DNA of 64,000 bases, from contig NZ_QFZZ01000003.1 of assembly GCF_005233515.1 (NCBI RefSeq), positions 124,001 through 188,000 of the forward strand, in the 5' to 3' direction. This stretch comes from Pseudomonas sp. CFBP13508. Its GTDB lineage: Bacteria > Pseudomonadota > Gammaproteobacteria > Pseudomonadales > Pseudomonadaceae. Positions 55,190 to 64,000 of the stretch are shown piece after piece; within the stretch, counting starts at the first letter, position 1, and each line of letters starts with the position of its first letter. Made by a program: the position numbers and the translations under genes. The notes below the pieces were generated by a model, which did not search any database, was not told the origin of the DNA, and saw only the letters and a list, made by a program, of their open reading frames with translations.

Positions 55190-55736
55190 CGCGGTATCTC
55201 CTCACACAAAGCGGGTGGCGGCCTCAGGCGGAGGCTCTTGTTATTGCCCGCGTCTCACAGAGAAAGCAGGCTTTGTTATGACAGAGCAATTGCCGTGCCT
55301 GAAATTGGACGGCCATTCAATAACTCCTGAAAACGACCTCGCGACGCGTCTATACGAGACCTCGGAACATGCCATTTCGAAGTGCCATCAGACGCTGCGA
55401 GAGCCCTGCCGCACAGCCTGTGAGCAGATCGGTAGCACTTGTGGGAACTGGCCTGCAGAGGATTTGCACAGAGTGTCACCGCAAGCACGGACGACGGACG
55501 GTCGAGTAGCGACTGACAAGTCACGACTGACAGTGACGCTTGTCTGATTGCGACGCGCCAAAAGGTGGCGTGGCTGGATCGGGGTGTTCTTTTGTTGAGC
55601 AGTTTTGACTGGTCTGGCGCCTTCGCGAGCAGGCTCGCTCCCACACTGGAATCTGGGGTTCACAAATATTGTGTTCACTGGAGATCTATTGTGGGAGCGA
55701 GCCTGCTCGCGAAGAATCCACCTCGGTGTGGCTGGC
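55190..55736. other. Intergenic region between gbdR and sdaB
   Basis: A 547-bp gap that contains a family A pair at 55620-55713. A frame at 55278-55547 (89 codons) has a weak ribosome site and an ordinary-looking but unrecognised peptide, so I do not call it a gene. The gbdR promoter should lie in the left 400 bp. Confidence 0.55.
55620..55713. repeat. REP-type inverted pair, family A, copy 12
   Basis: Facing arms with an enlarged spacer of about 50 bp, close to the end of sdaB. Confidence 0.88.
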
Positions 55737-57113
55737 TCAGCACTCAACCGCGCTGACCGCCAAGCCACCGCGCGAAGTTTCTTTATATTTGTCATGCATA
55801 TCGGCGCCGGTATCGCGCATGGTGCGGATCACCCGGTCCAGCGAGATAAAGTGCTGCCCGTCGCCACGCAGGGCCATTTGCGCCGCGTTGATGGCTTTTA
55901 CTGCCGCGATTGCATTGCGCTCGATGCACGGCACCTGCACCAGACCACCGACCGGGTCGCAGGTCAGGCCCAGATTGTGCTCCAGGCCGATTTCCGCCGC
56001 GTTGCACAATTGCTCGGGCGTGGCGCCGAGAATCTCCGCCAGCCCCGCCGCAGCCATGGCGCAGGCCGAACCGACCTCGCCCTGACAACCGACCTCGGCC
56101 CCAGAGATCGAAGCGTTCTTCTTGCACAGAATTCCGACCGCCGCCGCGCCGAGGAAATAGTCGACGACGTTGGCGTCGGTGACCGCTTCGCTGAACTTCA
56201 TAAAGTAGTGCAGCACCGCCGGGATGATCCCCGCCGCGCCATTGGTCGGCGCGGTAACCATGCGCCCGCCGGCGGCGTTCTCTTCATTGACGGCCAGGGC
56301 GAACAGATTCACCCACTCCATCGCGCTCAGGGTCGAGCCGATGACATTGGGCTTATTCAGCTCTTGCAGGCTGCGGTGCAACTTCGCCGCGCGCCGCCGC
56401 ACGTTCAGGCCGCCGGGCAGAATGCCTTCGTGCTTGAGGCCTTGCTCGACGCAATCCTGCATCGCCCGCCACAGTTTCATCAGCCCGGCACGGATCTCTT
56501 CTTCGCTGCGCCAGACCTTTTCGTTGGCCATCATCAGTTCAGCGACGCGCAGGTTGTGCGTTTTGCACAACTGCAGCAGCTCGACCGCGCTGGAGAAGTC
56601 GTAGGGCAATTCGGTGCGATCCAGATCGACCACACCACTGGACGCTTGCGCCTCATCAACGACGAAGCCGCCGCCGACCGAATAGTAGGTGTCACGGTGC
56701 AACTCACCGAACTCGCCTTCGGCCACCAGCGTCATGGCGTTGGGATGGAATGGCAGGTTTTCATCGATCAGACGCATGTCCCGCGCCCACACAAACGGCA
56801 CCGACAGGCGACCATCCAATAACAACGTATGGGTTTCACGCAGCGCCTGAATGCGCGGGCCGATCTGCGCCGGGTCGATTGCGTCCGGCCACTCGCCCAT
56901 CAGGCCCATGATCACCGCGTTGTCGCTGCCGTGACCGATGCCGGTGGCGGAAAGCGATCCGAACAACTGCACCTCGATGCGCCGCACCTGTTCCAGCTGG
57001 TGCTTGCCGCGCAGCGACTCGACGAACAATGCGGCGGCGCGCATCGGCCCGACGGTGTGGGAACTGGAAGGGCCGATGCCGATTTTGAACAGGTCGAAAA
57101 CGCTGATAGCCAT
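55737..57113 (-). CDS. sdaB: L-serine ammonia-lyase (Fe-S type)
   Basis: A 458-residue single-chain L-serine dehydratase that converts serine to pyruvate and ammonia. The N-terminal domain shows [15 protein letters not shown], and the catalytic domain carries the Cys ligands for the 4Fe-4S cluster ([35 protein letters not shown]). It uses serine made by GlyA and closes the path from betaine to central metabolism. The ATG at 57113 gives [12 protein letters not shown]. Confidence 0.96.
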   Translation of the reverse strand: MAISVFDLFKIGIGPSSSHTVGPMRAAALFVESLRGKHQLEQVRRIEVQLFGSLSATGIGHGSDNAVIMGLMGEWPDAIDPAQIGPRIQALRETHTLLLDGRLSVPFVWARDMRLIDENLPFHPNAMTLVAEGEFGELHRDTYYSVGGGFVVDEAQASSGVVDLDRTELPYDFSSAVELLQLCKTHNLRVAELMMANEKVWRSEEEIRAGLMKLWRAMQDCVEQGLKHEGILPGGLNVRRRAAKLHRSLQELNKPNVIGSTLSAMEWVNLFALAVNEENAAGGRMVTAPTNGAAGIIPAVLHYFMKFSEAVTDANVVDYFLGAAAVGILCKKNASISGAEVGCQGEVGSACAMAAAGLAEILGATPEQLCNAAEIGLEHNLGLTCDPVGGLVQVPCIERNAIAAVKAINAAQMALRGDGQHFISLDRVIRTMRDTGADMHDKYKETSRGGLAVSAVEC

Positions 57114-57548
57114 TGCTGCGAAGCTCCTGAGAATACCGGTCCGGGCGGCAAAAGCGCCCGCTGGCGGAGCTGCTACGCTCAAGCTGCGATCCGCCGAATG
57201 CCGGCATCATCGGGCTTTTGTCGGCGCGCTCGGCGTCTGACACCGACGCAGTCATGTCCAGCAGCGTCGTTACGTTTTCGCCCCGCAAATACGCCGTTTT
57301 TATGCCGTTGAGCAGGTCATCGGGGGCGGAAAAAAGCTGTAAGCGACGTCACCGACACTGGAAGCGACCATCCCTGTACTGGATACGACCCTCCCTGTAG
57401 GCGTCAGATTTTCACTGGTACATGATCGGGATGACTCGATTGCAAGGCGCTGCGGTAGAGCTGTCGTCAGAACGCCACCAACCGCAACCCATAAGTGCGG
57501 TGGTCCACAGTCGGAACACTGCCAAAAAAAACACCAAGGAGTCCATCC
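57114..57548. other. Divergent promoter region between sdaB and cbcX
   Basis: A 435-bp gap with no gene or REP element. It holds three GCGAC-type tandem repeats at 57336-57398. Both flanking genes belong to the GbdR regulon in P. aeruginosa. Confidence 0.7.
57336..57398 (+). promoter_or_regulatory. Three 21-bp tandem repeats upstream of cbcX (candidate GbdR site)
   Basis: ACTGGAAGCGACCATCCCTG (from 57357) and ACTGGATACGACCCTCCCTG (from 57378) are adjacent 21-bp units that match at 18 of 21 positions. A weaker unit precedes them (57336-57356, CTGTAAGCGAC). The cores start at 57343, 57364 and 57385, exactly 21 bp apart, so all face the same side of the helix. This is the usual layout of AraC-family activator sites. 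Confidence 0.6.
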
Positions 57549-58496
57549 ATGAAAGGTTCCCCGTCGTTGTTGTTGGCCGCCCTGCTGAGTCTGCCGTTAC
57601 TGGCGCAAGCCGCAGAACCGGCACAGTGCAGCCTCGTTAACTTCTCCGATGTCGGCTGGACCGACATCACCGCAACCACCGCCACCACTTCCGTTGTTCT
57701 CAACGCCCTCGGCTACAAGACCAAAACCACCATGATCTCCGTGCCCGTGACCTACAAGTCGCTGGCCGACGGCAAGAACATGGACGTGTTTCTCGGTAAC
57801 TGGATGCCGACCATGGAGAACGACATCAAGCCGTATCGCGATGCCGGCACCGTCGACACCGTGCGCACCAACCTCAAGGGTGCCAAATACACCCTCGCCG
57901 TGCCGCAAGCCCTCTACGACAAAGGCCTGCACGACTTCGCCGACATCGCCAAATTCAAGAAAGAGCTCGACGGCAAGATCTACGGCATCGAGCCGGGCAA
58001 CGACGGCAACCGGCTTATCCAGAGCATGATCGACAAGGATGCCTTCGGCCTGAAAACCGCTGGCTTCAAGATCGTCGAATCTTCCGAGGCCGGGATGCTC
58101 TCGCAAGTTGACCGGGCGCAGAAGCGCGACACCGCCGTGGTCTTCCTCGGCTGGGCACCGCACCCGATGAACAAGCGCTTCAAGATTCAATACCTGACCG
58201 GCGGCGACGACTTCTTCGGCCCCGATTTCGGCGCAGCCACCGTAGCGACCAACACCCGCAAGGGTTACGCCGAAGAATGCAGCAATGTCGGTCAGCTGTT
58301 GAAAAACCTGGAGTTCACCGTCGACATGGAAAGTGAACTGATGGGCAACATCCTCGACGACAAGATGAAGCCTGACGCGGCCGCCAAGGCCTGGCTGAAA
58401 AAGAATCCACAGGTGCTCGATACCTGGCTCGCTGGCGTGACCACCATTGACGGTAAACCAGGCCTGGAGGCCGTGAAAGCCAAGCTCGCGCCTTGA
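57549..58496 (+). CDS. cbcX: Choline/betaine ABC transporter, periplasmic binding protein
   Basis: A 315-residue OpuAC-type binding protein with a signal peptide (ALLSLPLLAQAAEP). The ligand-cage region shows DVGWTDITA, GNWMPTME and FLGWAPHPMNKRF. It is close to CaiX in sequence; different ligands are expected (choline for CbcX). AAGGAG at 57536-57541 fits the ATG at 57549. Confidence 0.95.
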   Translation: MKGSPSLLLAALLSLPLLAQAAEPAQCSLVNFSDVGWTDITATTATTSVVLNALGYKTKTTMISVPVTYKSLADGKNMDVFLGNWMPTMENDIKPYRDAGTVDTVRTNLKGAKYTLAVPQALYDKGLHDFADIAKFKKELDGKIYGIEPGNDGNRLIQSMIDKDAFGLKTAGFKIVESSEAGMLSQVDRAQKRDTAVVFLGWAPHPMNKRFKIQYLTGGDDFFGPDFGAATVATNTRKGYAEECSNVGQLLKNLEFTVDMESELMGNILDDKMKPDAAAKAWLKKNPQVLDTWLAGVTTIDGKPGLEAVKAKLAP

Positions 58497-58573
58497 TTTG
58501 AGGGGCACCGCTTATGCCGGGCAGGCGTGCCTGCCCGGGCTGTTAATTTCCTTGCATGCGGACGTTCACTACC

Positions 58574-59419
58574 ATGCTGATTGATCAGAAAATACCTTTA
58601 GGCCAGTACATCGCGGGCTTCGTCGAATGGTTGACGCAACACGGCGCCAACACCTTCGACGCAATCGCCGTGACACTGGAAACGATGATCCACGGCGTGA
58701 CGTTTGCGCTGACCTGGTTCAACCCGTTGGTGCTGATTGGCCTGATTGCCATCATTGCCCATCTGATTCAACGCAAGTGGGGCCTGACCGCGTTCGTGGT
58801 CGCCTCGTTCCTGCTGATCCTCAACCTGGGTTACTGGCAGGAAACCATGGAAACCCTCGCCCAGGTGCTGTTCGCCACCCTGGTCTGCGTGTTGATCGGC
58901 GTGCCGCTGGGCATCGTCGCCGCGCACAAACCGATGTTCTACACCATGATGCGGCCGGTGCTCGATCTGATGCAGACCGTACCGACCTTCGTTTACCTCA
59001 TTCCTACCCTGACCCTCTTCGGGCTGGGTGTGGTTCCGGGCCTGATCTCCACGGTGGTGTTCGCCATCGCGGCGCCGATCCGCCTGACCTACCTGGGCAT
59101 CCGCGATGTCCCGCAAGAACTGATGGACGCCGGCAAGGCCTTCGGCTGCTCGCGTCGCCAATTGCTCTCACGGATCGAACTGCCGCACGCCATGCCGAGC
59201 ATCGCGGCCGGCATCACCCAGTGCATCATGCTGTCGCTGTCGATGGTGGTGATCGCGGCACTGGTCGGCGCCGACGGACTCGGCAAACCGGTGGTCAACG
59301 CACTGAACACTGCTGATATTGCGCTGGGCTTCGAAGCAGGCCTGGCAATCGTACTGCTGGCGATCATGCTCGACCGTATCTGCAAACAACCCGACGCTAA
59401 AGTAGGGGGTGACGCATGA
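58574..59419 (+). CDS. cbcW: Choline/betaine ABC transporter, permease
   Basis: A 281-residue inner-membrane permease of the ProW/OpuAB type with about six membrane segments. The loop that contacts the ATPase contains RDVPQELMDAGKAFGCSRRQ (the EAA-like motif). The ATG at 58574 is chosen from family length; an ATG at 58556 would add six residues. It overlaps cbcV by 4 bp. Confidence 0.95.
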   Translation: MLIDQKIPLGQYIAGFVEWLTQHGANTFDAIAVTLETMIHGVTFALTWFNPLVLIGLIAIIAHLIQRKWGLTAFVVASFLLILNLGYWQETMETLAQVLFATLVCVLIGVPLGIVAAHKPMFYTMMRPVLDLMQTVPTFVYLIPTLTLFGLGVVPGLISTVVFAIAAPIRLTYLGIRDVPQELMDAGKAFGCSRRQLLSRIELPHAMPSIAAGITQCIMLSLSMVVIAALVGADGLGKPVVNALNTADIALGFEAGLAIVLLAIMLDRICKQPDAKVGGDA

Positions 59420-60594
59420 GCATAATTCGCTTCGAAGACGTCGACGTAATCTTCTCCAAGGACCCGCGCGAGGCACTCAAGCTGCTCGATCAGGGCATGA
59501 CCCGCAACGAGATCCTGAAGAAGACCGGTCAGATCGTCGGCGTGGAAAAAGCCACGCTGGACATCAACAAAGGCGAGATCTGCGTGCTGATGGGCCTGTC
59601 CGGCTCGGGCAAGTCGAGCCTGCTGCGCTGCATCAACGGCCTCAACACGGTGAGCCGCGGCAAGCTGTTCGTCGAGCATGAAAACCGCCAGATCGACATC
59701 GCGTCCTGCACGCCCGCCGAGCTGAAGATGATGCGCACCAAGCGCATTGCCATGGTGTTCCAGAAGTTCGCCCTGATGCCCTGGCTGACAGTGCGCGAGA
59801 ACATCAGTTTCGGTCTGGAAATGCAGGGTCGACCGGAGAAGGAACGCAAGAAACTGGTCGATGAGAAACTCGAACTGGTTGGCCTGACCCAATGGCGCAA
59901 CAAGAAGCCTGATGAGCTATCCGGCGGCATGCAGCAGCGCGTCGGCCTCGCCCGTGCGCTGGCCATGGACGCCGATATTCTGCTGATGGACGAACCGTTC
60001 TCGGCCCTCGACCCGTTGATCCGCCAGGGTCTGCAGGATGAACTGCTGGAGCTGCAACGCAAGCTGAGCAAGACCATCGTGTTTGTCAGCCACGACCTCG
60101 ATGAAGCACTCAAACTCGGCAGCCGCATCGCGATCATGAAGGACGGCCGGATCATCCAGTACAGCGTGCCGGAAGAAATCGTCCTCAACCCGGCGGACGA
60201 CTATGTGCGCACCTTCGTCGCCCACACCAATCCGCTCAACGTGCTCTGCGGCCGCAGCCTGATGCGCACGCTGGACAAGTGCAAACGCATCAACGGCTCG
60301 GTGTGCCTGGATCCTGGCGGCGACTCGTGGCTGGACCTGGCCGAAGGCAACACCATCAAAGGCGCACGGCAGAACGGTTCAGTGCTGAACCTGCAGAACT
60401 GGGCACCGGGGCAAGCAGTGGAGGGCCTGGAGCGCAAACCGACGCTGGTGGACTCGAACATCGGCATGCGTGACGCGCTGCAGATCCGTTATCAGACCGG
60501 CAACAAGCTGGTGCTGCACGATAACAATCATGTGGTGGGGATTCTGGGTGACAGCGAGTTGTATCACGCGTTGCTGGGCAAGAATCTGGGGTAA
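59416..60594 (+). CDS. cbcV: Choline/betaine ABC transporter, ATPase
   Basis: A 392-residue ProV/OpuAA-type ATPase. Walker A is GLSGSGKSS near residue 60, the signature is LSGGMQQRVGLARAL and Walker B is ILLMDEPF. The C-terminal 120 residues are a CBS-like region, often the osmolarity sensor in this family. It couples with CbcW and probably serves CbcX, CaiX and other binding proteins. Confidence 0.95.
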   Translation: MSIIRFEDVDVIFSKDPREALKLLDQGMTRNEILKKTGQIVGVEKATLDINKGEICVLMGLSGSGKSSLLRCINGLNTVSRGKLFVEHENRQIDIASCTPAELKMMRTKRIAMVFQKFALMPWLTVRENISFGLEMQGRPEKERKKLVDEKLELVGLTQWRNKKPDELSGGMQQRVGLARALAMDADILLMDEPFSALDPLIRQGLQDELLELQRKLSKTIVFVSHDLDEALKLGSRIAIMKDGRIIQYSVPEEIVLNPADDYVRTFVAHTNPLNVLCGRSLMRTLDKCKRINGSVCLDPGGDSWLDLAEGNTIKGARQNGSVLNLQNWAPGQAVEGLERKPTLVDSNIGMRDALQIRYQTGNKLVLHDNNHVVGILGDSELYHALLGKNLG

Positions 60595-60610
60595 TGCGCC
60601 AGGTGGGATA

Positions 60611-60642
60611 AAAAAAGGGATCGCGGTGAGCGATCCCTTTTT
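60611..60642 (+). terminator. Terminator of cbcXWV
   Basis: AAAAAAGGGATCGC, loop GGTGA, GCGATCCCTTTTTA, 17 bases after the cbcV stop. Confidence 0.92.
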
Positions 60643-60660
60643 ATTGGGTCAGGGAAAAGC

Positions 60661-60870
60661 CCCTCACCCTAGCCCTCTCCCAGAGGGAGAGGGGACTGAC
60701 CCAGTTGAACTTTCGAGCTACATCGACCTGAGAAATCGAGTCGAACTCAGGCTAGGAGAAGCTTCCGGTCGGGTTCCAAACCCATAATCGACTCGGTCTT
60801 CCAGGTCGGCGTATAGCGCAAGACACCTCGGTCAGCTCCCTCTCCCTCCGGGAGAGGGCTGGGGTGAGGG
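60661..60870. repeat. MITE-like inverted-repeat element, family B, copy 7
   Basis: The longest copy (about 210 bp), with both outer arms and both inner arms (CGACCTGAGAAATCGAGTCG and CAGGTCGGCG). It fills the gap between convergent cbcV and betT. Confidence 0.82.
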
Positions 60871-60883
60871 CAGGCTTTTGACT

Positions 60884-62881
60884 TTAGCTATAAACCCGCC
60901 CCAACAACTGCCGATGGCTTTCAAACTGATCCAGCACATCCCGCGTAATCTGCTCCGGCGTGAAGCCCATCAAGTCGTAATCCTGACTGCCATTGTGCAA
61001 ATACACCTCGGCCCGGTAGTAACGCTGACGCGCTTCATCTGATTGCGCCGATTCGGTCGGGGTCGCCAGATAACCGTCCAGGCTCACTTCGTAAACGAAA
61101 GGGTTGCCCTCTTCCATCTCGACCCGCACACCCATGCAGCGCTTGGCCTTGCCCAGCAGCGTCTGCACTTCAATGCCCTGATTGCGCAATTGCGTCGCTG
61201 CATCTTCCAGCGCCGGGGTGACGCGCTTGTCCATGAAGCGCTGCACCACCGATTGGCTCGGCTGCAGATCCAGTTGCGTCAGGCGCTCGCTGAAACCACG
61301 GCGTCCGCGCTCGGCCAGTTGCGCTTGCTCCTGTTCGATCTGCACGTCCTGGCGCATCGCCTTGTGCAGGCCGAACATGAAGCAGATCAGCACCACCGAG
61401 AACGGCAGGCCGGCCAGCACGACCATGGTCTGCATGGCTTCGAAGTTGCCGGCGAACAGCAGGCCGATGGTCACCAGGGTGATCACCACCGACCAGAAGA
61501 TCCGCAGCCAGTGCGGCGCGTCTTCATCGACGTTGCCGCCCTTGCAGGAAAGATTCGCCATCATCACCGCGCCGGAGTCGGCCGGGGTCAGGAACAGCAC
61601 GAAGCCGACAAAGATCGACACCCCGATGACGACTTTCGACGCCGGATAATGCTCAAGCAATTGATAGATCGCCATCGACGGCTGTTCCAGCGCCGTCTTG
61701 CCCAACTCCACCGCGCCCTGATTCATCACCAGATCCAGCGCCGAGTTGCCGAAGATCGACAGCCACGCCAAAGTGAAGCCCAGCGGAATCAGCAGCACGC
61801 CAGCGACCAGTTCACGCACGCTGCGGCCACGGGAAATCCGTGCGATGAACATGCCCACGAATGGCGCCCAGGAAATCCACCAGGCCCAGTAGAACAGGGT
61901 CCACAGGCCCAGCCAGCGATCGGACTTGGCGCTGTCGCCTTCATAGACGTACAGGTCGAAGGTCTTCAGCACCACGCCGTTGAGGTAGTCACCGATGTTC
62001 TGCACGAAGCCGTTGAGCAGGTGCAGGGTCGGGCCGAACAGCAGGACGAAAATCAGCAGGCCGCTGAACAGCACGATGTTCAGGTTGGACAGACGACGGA
62101 TGCCGTTTTCCACACCGGACACTGCGGCGATGGTCGCCACGGTGCTCATGACGATGATAACGATCAGCAGGTTGGTGTTGCTGTGCTCCATGCCGAACAG
62201 GTTTTCCAGCCCGGACGACACTTGCAGCGAGCCAATCCCCAGGTTGGTCACCAGACCCAGCAGGGTCACGAACATGCCGAAGCCGTCCACCGCGTGCCCG
62301 GCCGCGCCTTTGACCCAACGCTCGCCGACCAGCGGATACAGCGCCGAACGCAGCGCCAGCGGCTGGTTATGCCGATAGGCGAAATACGCCACGGCCAGAC
62401 CGACCAGTGCGTAGATCGCCCAGCCGTGCAGGCCCCAGTGCAGGAAAGTCAGTTGCACCGCCTGGCGCGCGGCCATGTTTGTGGCCGAGGTGCCTTCCGG
62501 CGGATTGAAGTAGTGATCCAGTGGCTCGGACGCGCCGAAGTACAGCAGCGAAATGCCGATGCCCGACGAGAACAGCATCCCCGCCCAGGCGCCGTAACTG
62601 AAGTCCGGGGTGTCGTCCTTGCTGCCCAGTTTGAGTTTGCCGTACGAGGAAAACGCCAGACCGACCACGAACACCAGGTAGGCGGCGATCACCACCATGT
62701 AGTACCAGCCGAAGCTGCGCGACAACCAGGCCTGGGCCATGCCCAACATTCTGCCGGCCTCTTGCGGGGCGATGATCAGAATGGCGGTCAACAACAGAAT
62801 CAGCGCGGTCGAGGTGTAGAACACCCAACCGTTGACCGTCACCTTCTCGGGCGGGGTCTTTATTAGCGAGGCAGAACTCAT
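60884..62881 (-). CDS. betT: High-affinity choline transporter BetT (BCCT family)
   Basis: A 665-residue sodium- or proton-coupled choline carrier with 12 membrane segments (about 20-480), the BCCT signature WTLFYWAWWISWAPFVG region (quoted: FYWAWWISWAPFVG) and a long C-terminal cytoplasmic tail of about 180 residues used for osmotic sensing. The ATG at 62881 gives MSSASLIKTPPEK. It is divergent from betI. Confidence 0.95.
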   Translation of the reverse strand: MSSASLIKTPPEKVTVNGWVFYTSTALILLLTAILIIAPQEAGRMLGMAQAWLSRSFGWYYMVVIAAYLVFVVGLAFSSYGKLKLGSKDDTPDFSYGAWAGMLFSSGIGISLLYFGASEPLDHYFNPPEGTSATNMAARQAVQLTFLHWGLHGWAIYALVGLAVAYFAYRHNQPLALRSALYPLVGERWVKGAAGHAVDGFGMFVTLLGLVTNLGIGSLQVSSGLENLFGMEHSNTNLLIVIIVMSTVATIAAVSGVENGIRRLSNLNIVLFSGLLIFVLLFGPTLHLLNGFVQNIGDYLNGVVLKTFDLYVYEGDSAKSDRWLGLWTLFYWAWWISWAPFVGMFIARISRGRSVRELVAGVLLIPLGFTLAWLSIFGNSALDLVMNQGAVELGKTALEQPSMAIYQLLEHYPASKVVIGVSIFVGFVLFLTPADSGAVMMANLSCKGGNVDEDAPHWLRIFWSVVITLVTIGLLFAGNFEAMQTMVVLAGLPFSVVLICFMFGLHKAMRQDVQIEQEQAQLAERGRRGFSERLTQLDLQPSQSVVQRFMDKRVTPALEDAATQLRNQGIEVQTLLGKAKRCMGVRVEMEEGNPFVYEVSLDGYLATPTESAQSDEARQRYYRAEVYLHNGSQDYDLMGFTPEQITRDVLDQFESHRQLLGRVYS

Positions 62882-63310
62882 GGCACAAATGCTCCAGGCA
62901 GTGCGAGAGAAGAACACAAGGCATCACGGAACCCGACCAATCGGTTAGTTGGCAGCCGACCGGCGGGTGATATAAAGACACTCCGAAAAAAGCCCGAACC
63001 TGCTGAAATGGCGTTGCGTATTCGCTTTCGTGGCCAGAGGCGACGGACGTTCATCCGAAACCTGGCCCCGAGCGTCTTGCCCTTTCAACACGTCCATCGA
63101 ATCGCGAACCGCGCCATGCCCCACGCAGGTTTCGAGCCGCTTCAGGTGTCGGTTTTTATCGTCATCACGCGTAGGAATTTTCTGTAGGCAGCGACGAATT
63201 GTCGCAGATCTTATTCTTTGTTGATTGAACGTTCAATCAAAACAAAATAGACTGGCCCTCAATCCGATCGGCGTCATTCGCCCCTCGGAAGGCCTAAGGA
63301 GATGTGCAAG
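62882..63310. promoter_or_regulatory. betT-betI divergent promoter region
   Basis: A 429-bp gap with no gene. The notable features are the BetI operator at 63221-63240 and, 16 bp before it, GCGAC...GTCGC (63191-63205), a short inverted repeat. Confidence 0.7.
63221..63240. promoter_or_regulatory. BetI operator (perfect 20-bp palindrome)
   Basis: TTGATTGAACGTTCAATCAA is fully self-complementary and agrees with the known BetI core (ATTGAACGTTCAAT) for bet genes. It lies 70 bp upstream of betI, so BetI should repress its own operon and perhaps betT until choline is present. Confidence 0.88.
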
Positions 63311-63904
63311 ATGCCCAAGGTCGGTATGCAACCCATCCGCCGCCAACAATTGATCGAAGCCACTTTGCAAGCGGTCGATCAGGTCGGAATGGGGGACGCC
63401 AGCATTGCGCTGATCGCCCGTTTGGCCGGTGTCTCGAATGGCATCATCAGTCATTACTTTCAGGACAAGAACGGCCTGATCGCCGCCACGATGCGGTATC
63501 TGATGACAGCCCTCAGCGAGAGCGTCACCGCGCGCCGTCAGGCGCTGGCAGATGACAGCCCACGGGCGCATCTGCAGGTGATCATCGAAGGCAACTTCGA
63601 CGCCAGCCAGGTCAATGGCCCGGCAATGAAAACCTGGCTGGCCTTCTGGGCCACCAGCATGCACCAGCCGTCTTTGCACAGGTTGCAGCGGATCAACGAT
63701 CACCGTCTGTATTCCAACCTGTGCTGCCAGTTCCGCCGTGTGCTGCCGCTCGAAGATGCGCGCAGCGCCGCCCGGGGTCTGGCAGCGTTGATTGACGGCT
63801 TGTGGTTGCGCGGCGCGCTGTCCGGAGACGCTTTCGACACCGCTCAGGCGCAACAGATCGCTTACGAATACATGGATTTCCAATTGGCCAAGAAGGTGAG
63901 CTAG
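63311..63904 (+). CDS. betI: Choline-responsive TetR-family repressor BetI
   Basis: A 197-residue TetR regulator. The helix-turn-helix is at about 28-50 ([20 protein letters not shown]), and the C-terminal ligand domain binds choline. The start [14 protein letters not shown] is the family start. AAGGAG at 63296-63301 is nine bases from this ATG but touches the ATG at 63302, so 63311 is chosen. Confidence 0.97.
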   Translation: MPKVGMQPIRRQQLIEATLQAVDQVGMGDASIALIARLAGVSNGIISHYFQDKNGLIAATMRYLMTALSESVTARRQALADDSPRAHLQVIIEGNFDASQVNGPAMKTWLAFWATSMHQPSLHRLQRINDHRLYSNLCCQFRRVLPLEDARSAARGLAALIDGLWLRGALSGDAFDTAQAQQIAYEYMDFQLAKKVS

Positions 63905-63992
63905 AGCACACAGAAAACGCTCAGCCCCTGAACTCCACCGCAGCGTGATCGCGGTGGGCAACGCCAACCACCAATGCACTTGCGAGGACACT

Positions 63993-64000
63993 ATGGCCCG
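63993..64000 (+). CDS. betB: Betaine aldehyde dehydrogenase (first codons only)
   Basis: An ATG with GAGGA upstream begins MA(R) at the last bases of the window, 88 bp after betI. BetB of Pseudomonas starts MAR and follows betI in the betIBA operon. Only eight bases are visible, so the call rests on context. Confidence 0.5.

Noticed and set aside
55278..55547. An 89-codon frame between gbdR and sdaB
   Set aside because: Weak ribosome site, unrecognised peptide, and no neighbour in the same direction. Could be real, but unsupported.

Overview
The window is chromosomal DNA of a fluorescent Pseudomonas, most likely of the P. fluorescens group. The reasons are high GC, a gene content and order that follow the choline/betaine/carnitine region of P. 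aeruginosa, and dense intergenic palindromic repeats of the type common in this group (three families with 23 copies, plus one single-copy inverted repeat). There are no rRNA or tRNA genes, CRISPR arrays, insertion sequences or prophage.

Positions 1-19,900 hold unlinked housekeeping and regulatory blocks. These are the start of an ACT-domain GcvR-like gene, malate synthase G (glcB), a response regulator, a cNMP/CBS/DUF294 protein with an overlapping DnaQ-like exonuclease, an ECF sigma/FecR/TonB-receptor/PepSY iron-uptake cassette, a glutathione S-transferase, the creBCD system, a retropepsin-like protein, a PlsC-type acyltransferase, a DUF2780 protein and a cold-shock protein preceded by a small protein that may resemble it.

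Positions 19,900-64,000 form one large catabolic supercluster. Choline is imported (BetT, CbcXWV) and its oxidation begins at betI-betB at the right edge. gamma-Butyrobetaine and carnitine are converted to glycine betaine by a gamma-butyrobetaine hydroxylase and CdhA/CdhC/CdhB. GbcAB removes the first methyl group, DgcAB with a dedicated ETF pair removes the second, and SoxBDAG removes the third. Glycine goes to serine (GlyA) and pyruvate (SdaB). The C1 units are handled by FdhA and PurU. GbdR and CdhR, both GATase1-like/AraC regulators, and BetI control the region.

Three blocks look inserted into this catabolic series: an orphan type VI secretion island (hcp, putative pore-forming effector, internally duplicated membrane immunity protein) at 31.2-34.1 kb, a RelE/Xre toxin-antitoxin pair with a DUF3010 gene at 46.3-47.3 kb, and a threonine aldolase/TraX pair at 29.3-31.2 kb.

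The most unusual non-coding signal is a gene-free stretch at 36.78-37.70 kb. It holds about three to four degenerate 182-bp repeats, each with a perfect DnaA box (TTATCCACA) in the same orientation and most with a TTGATCAA palindrome. Three more perfect boxes lie in the adjacent etfBA genes. The promoters of cbcX, gbcA/gbcB and caiX share GCGAC-core direct repeats spaced 20-21 bp, which are candidate sites for GbdR or CdhR.
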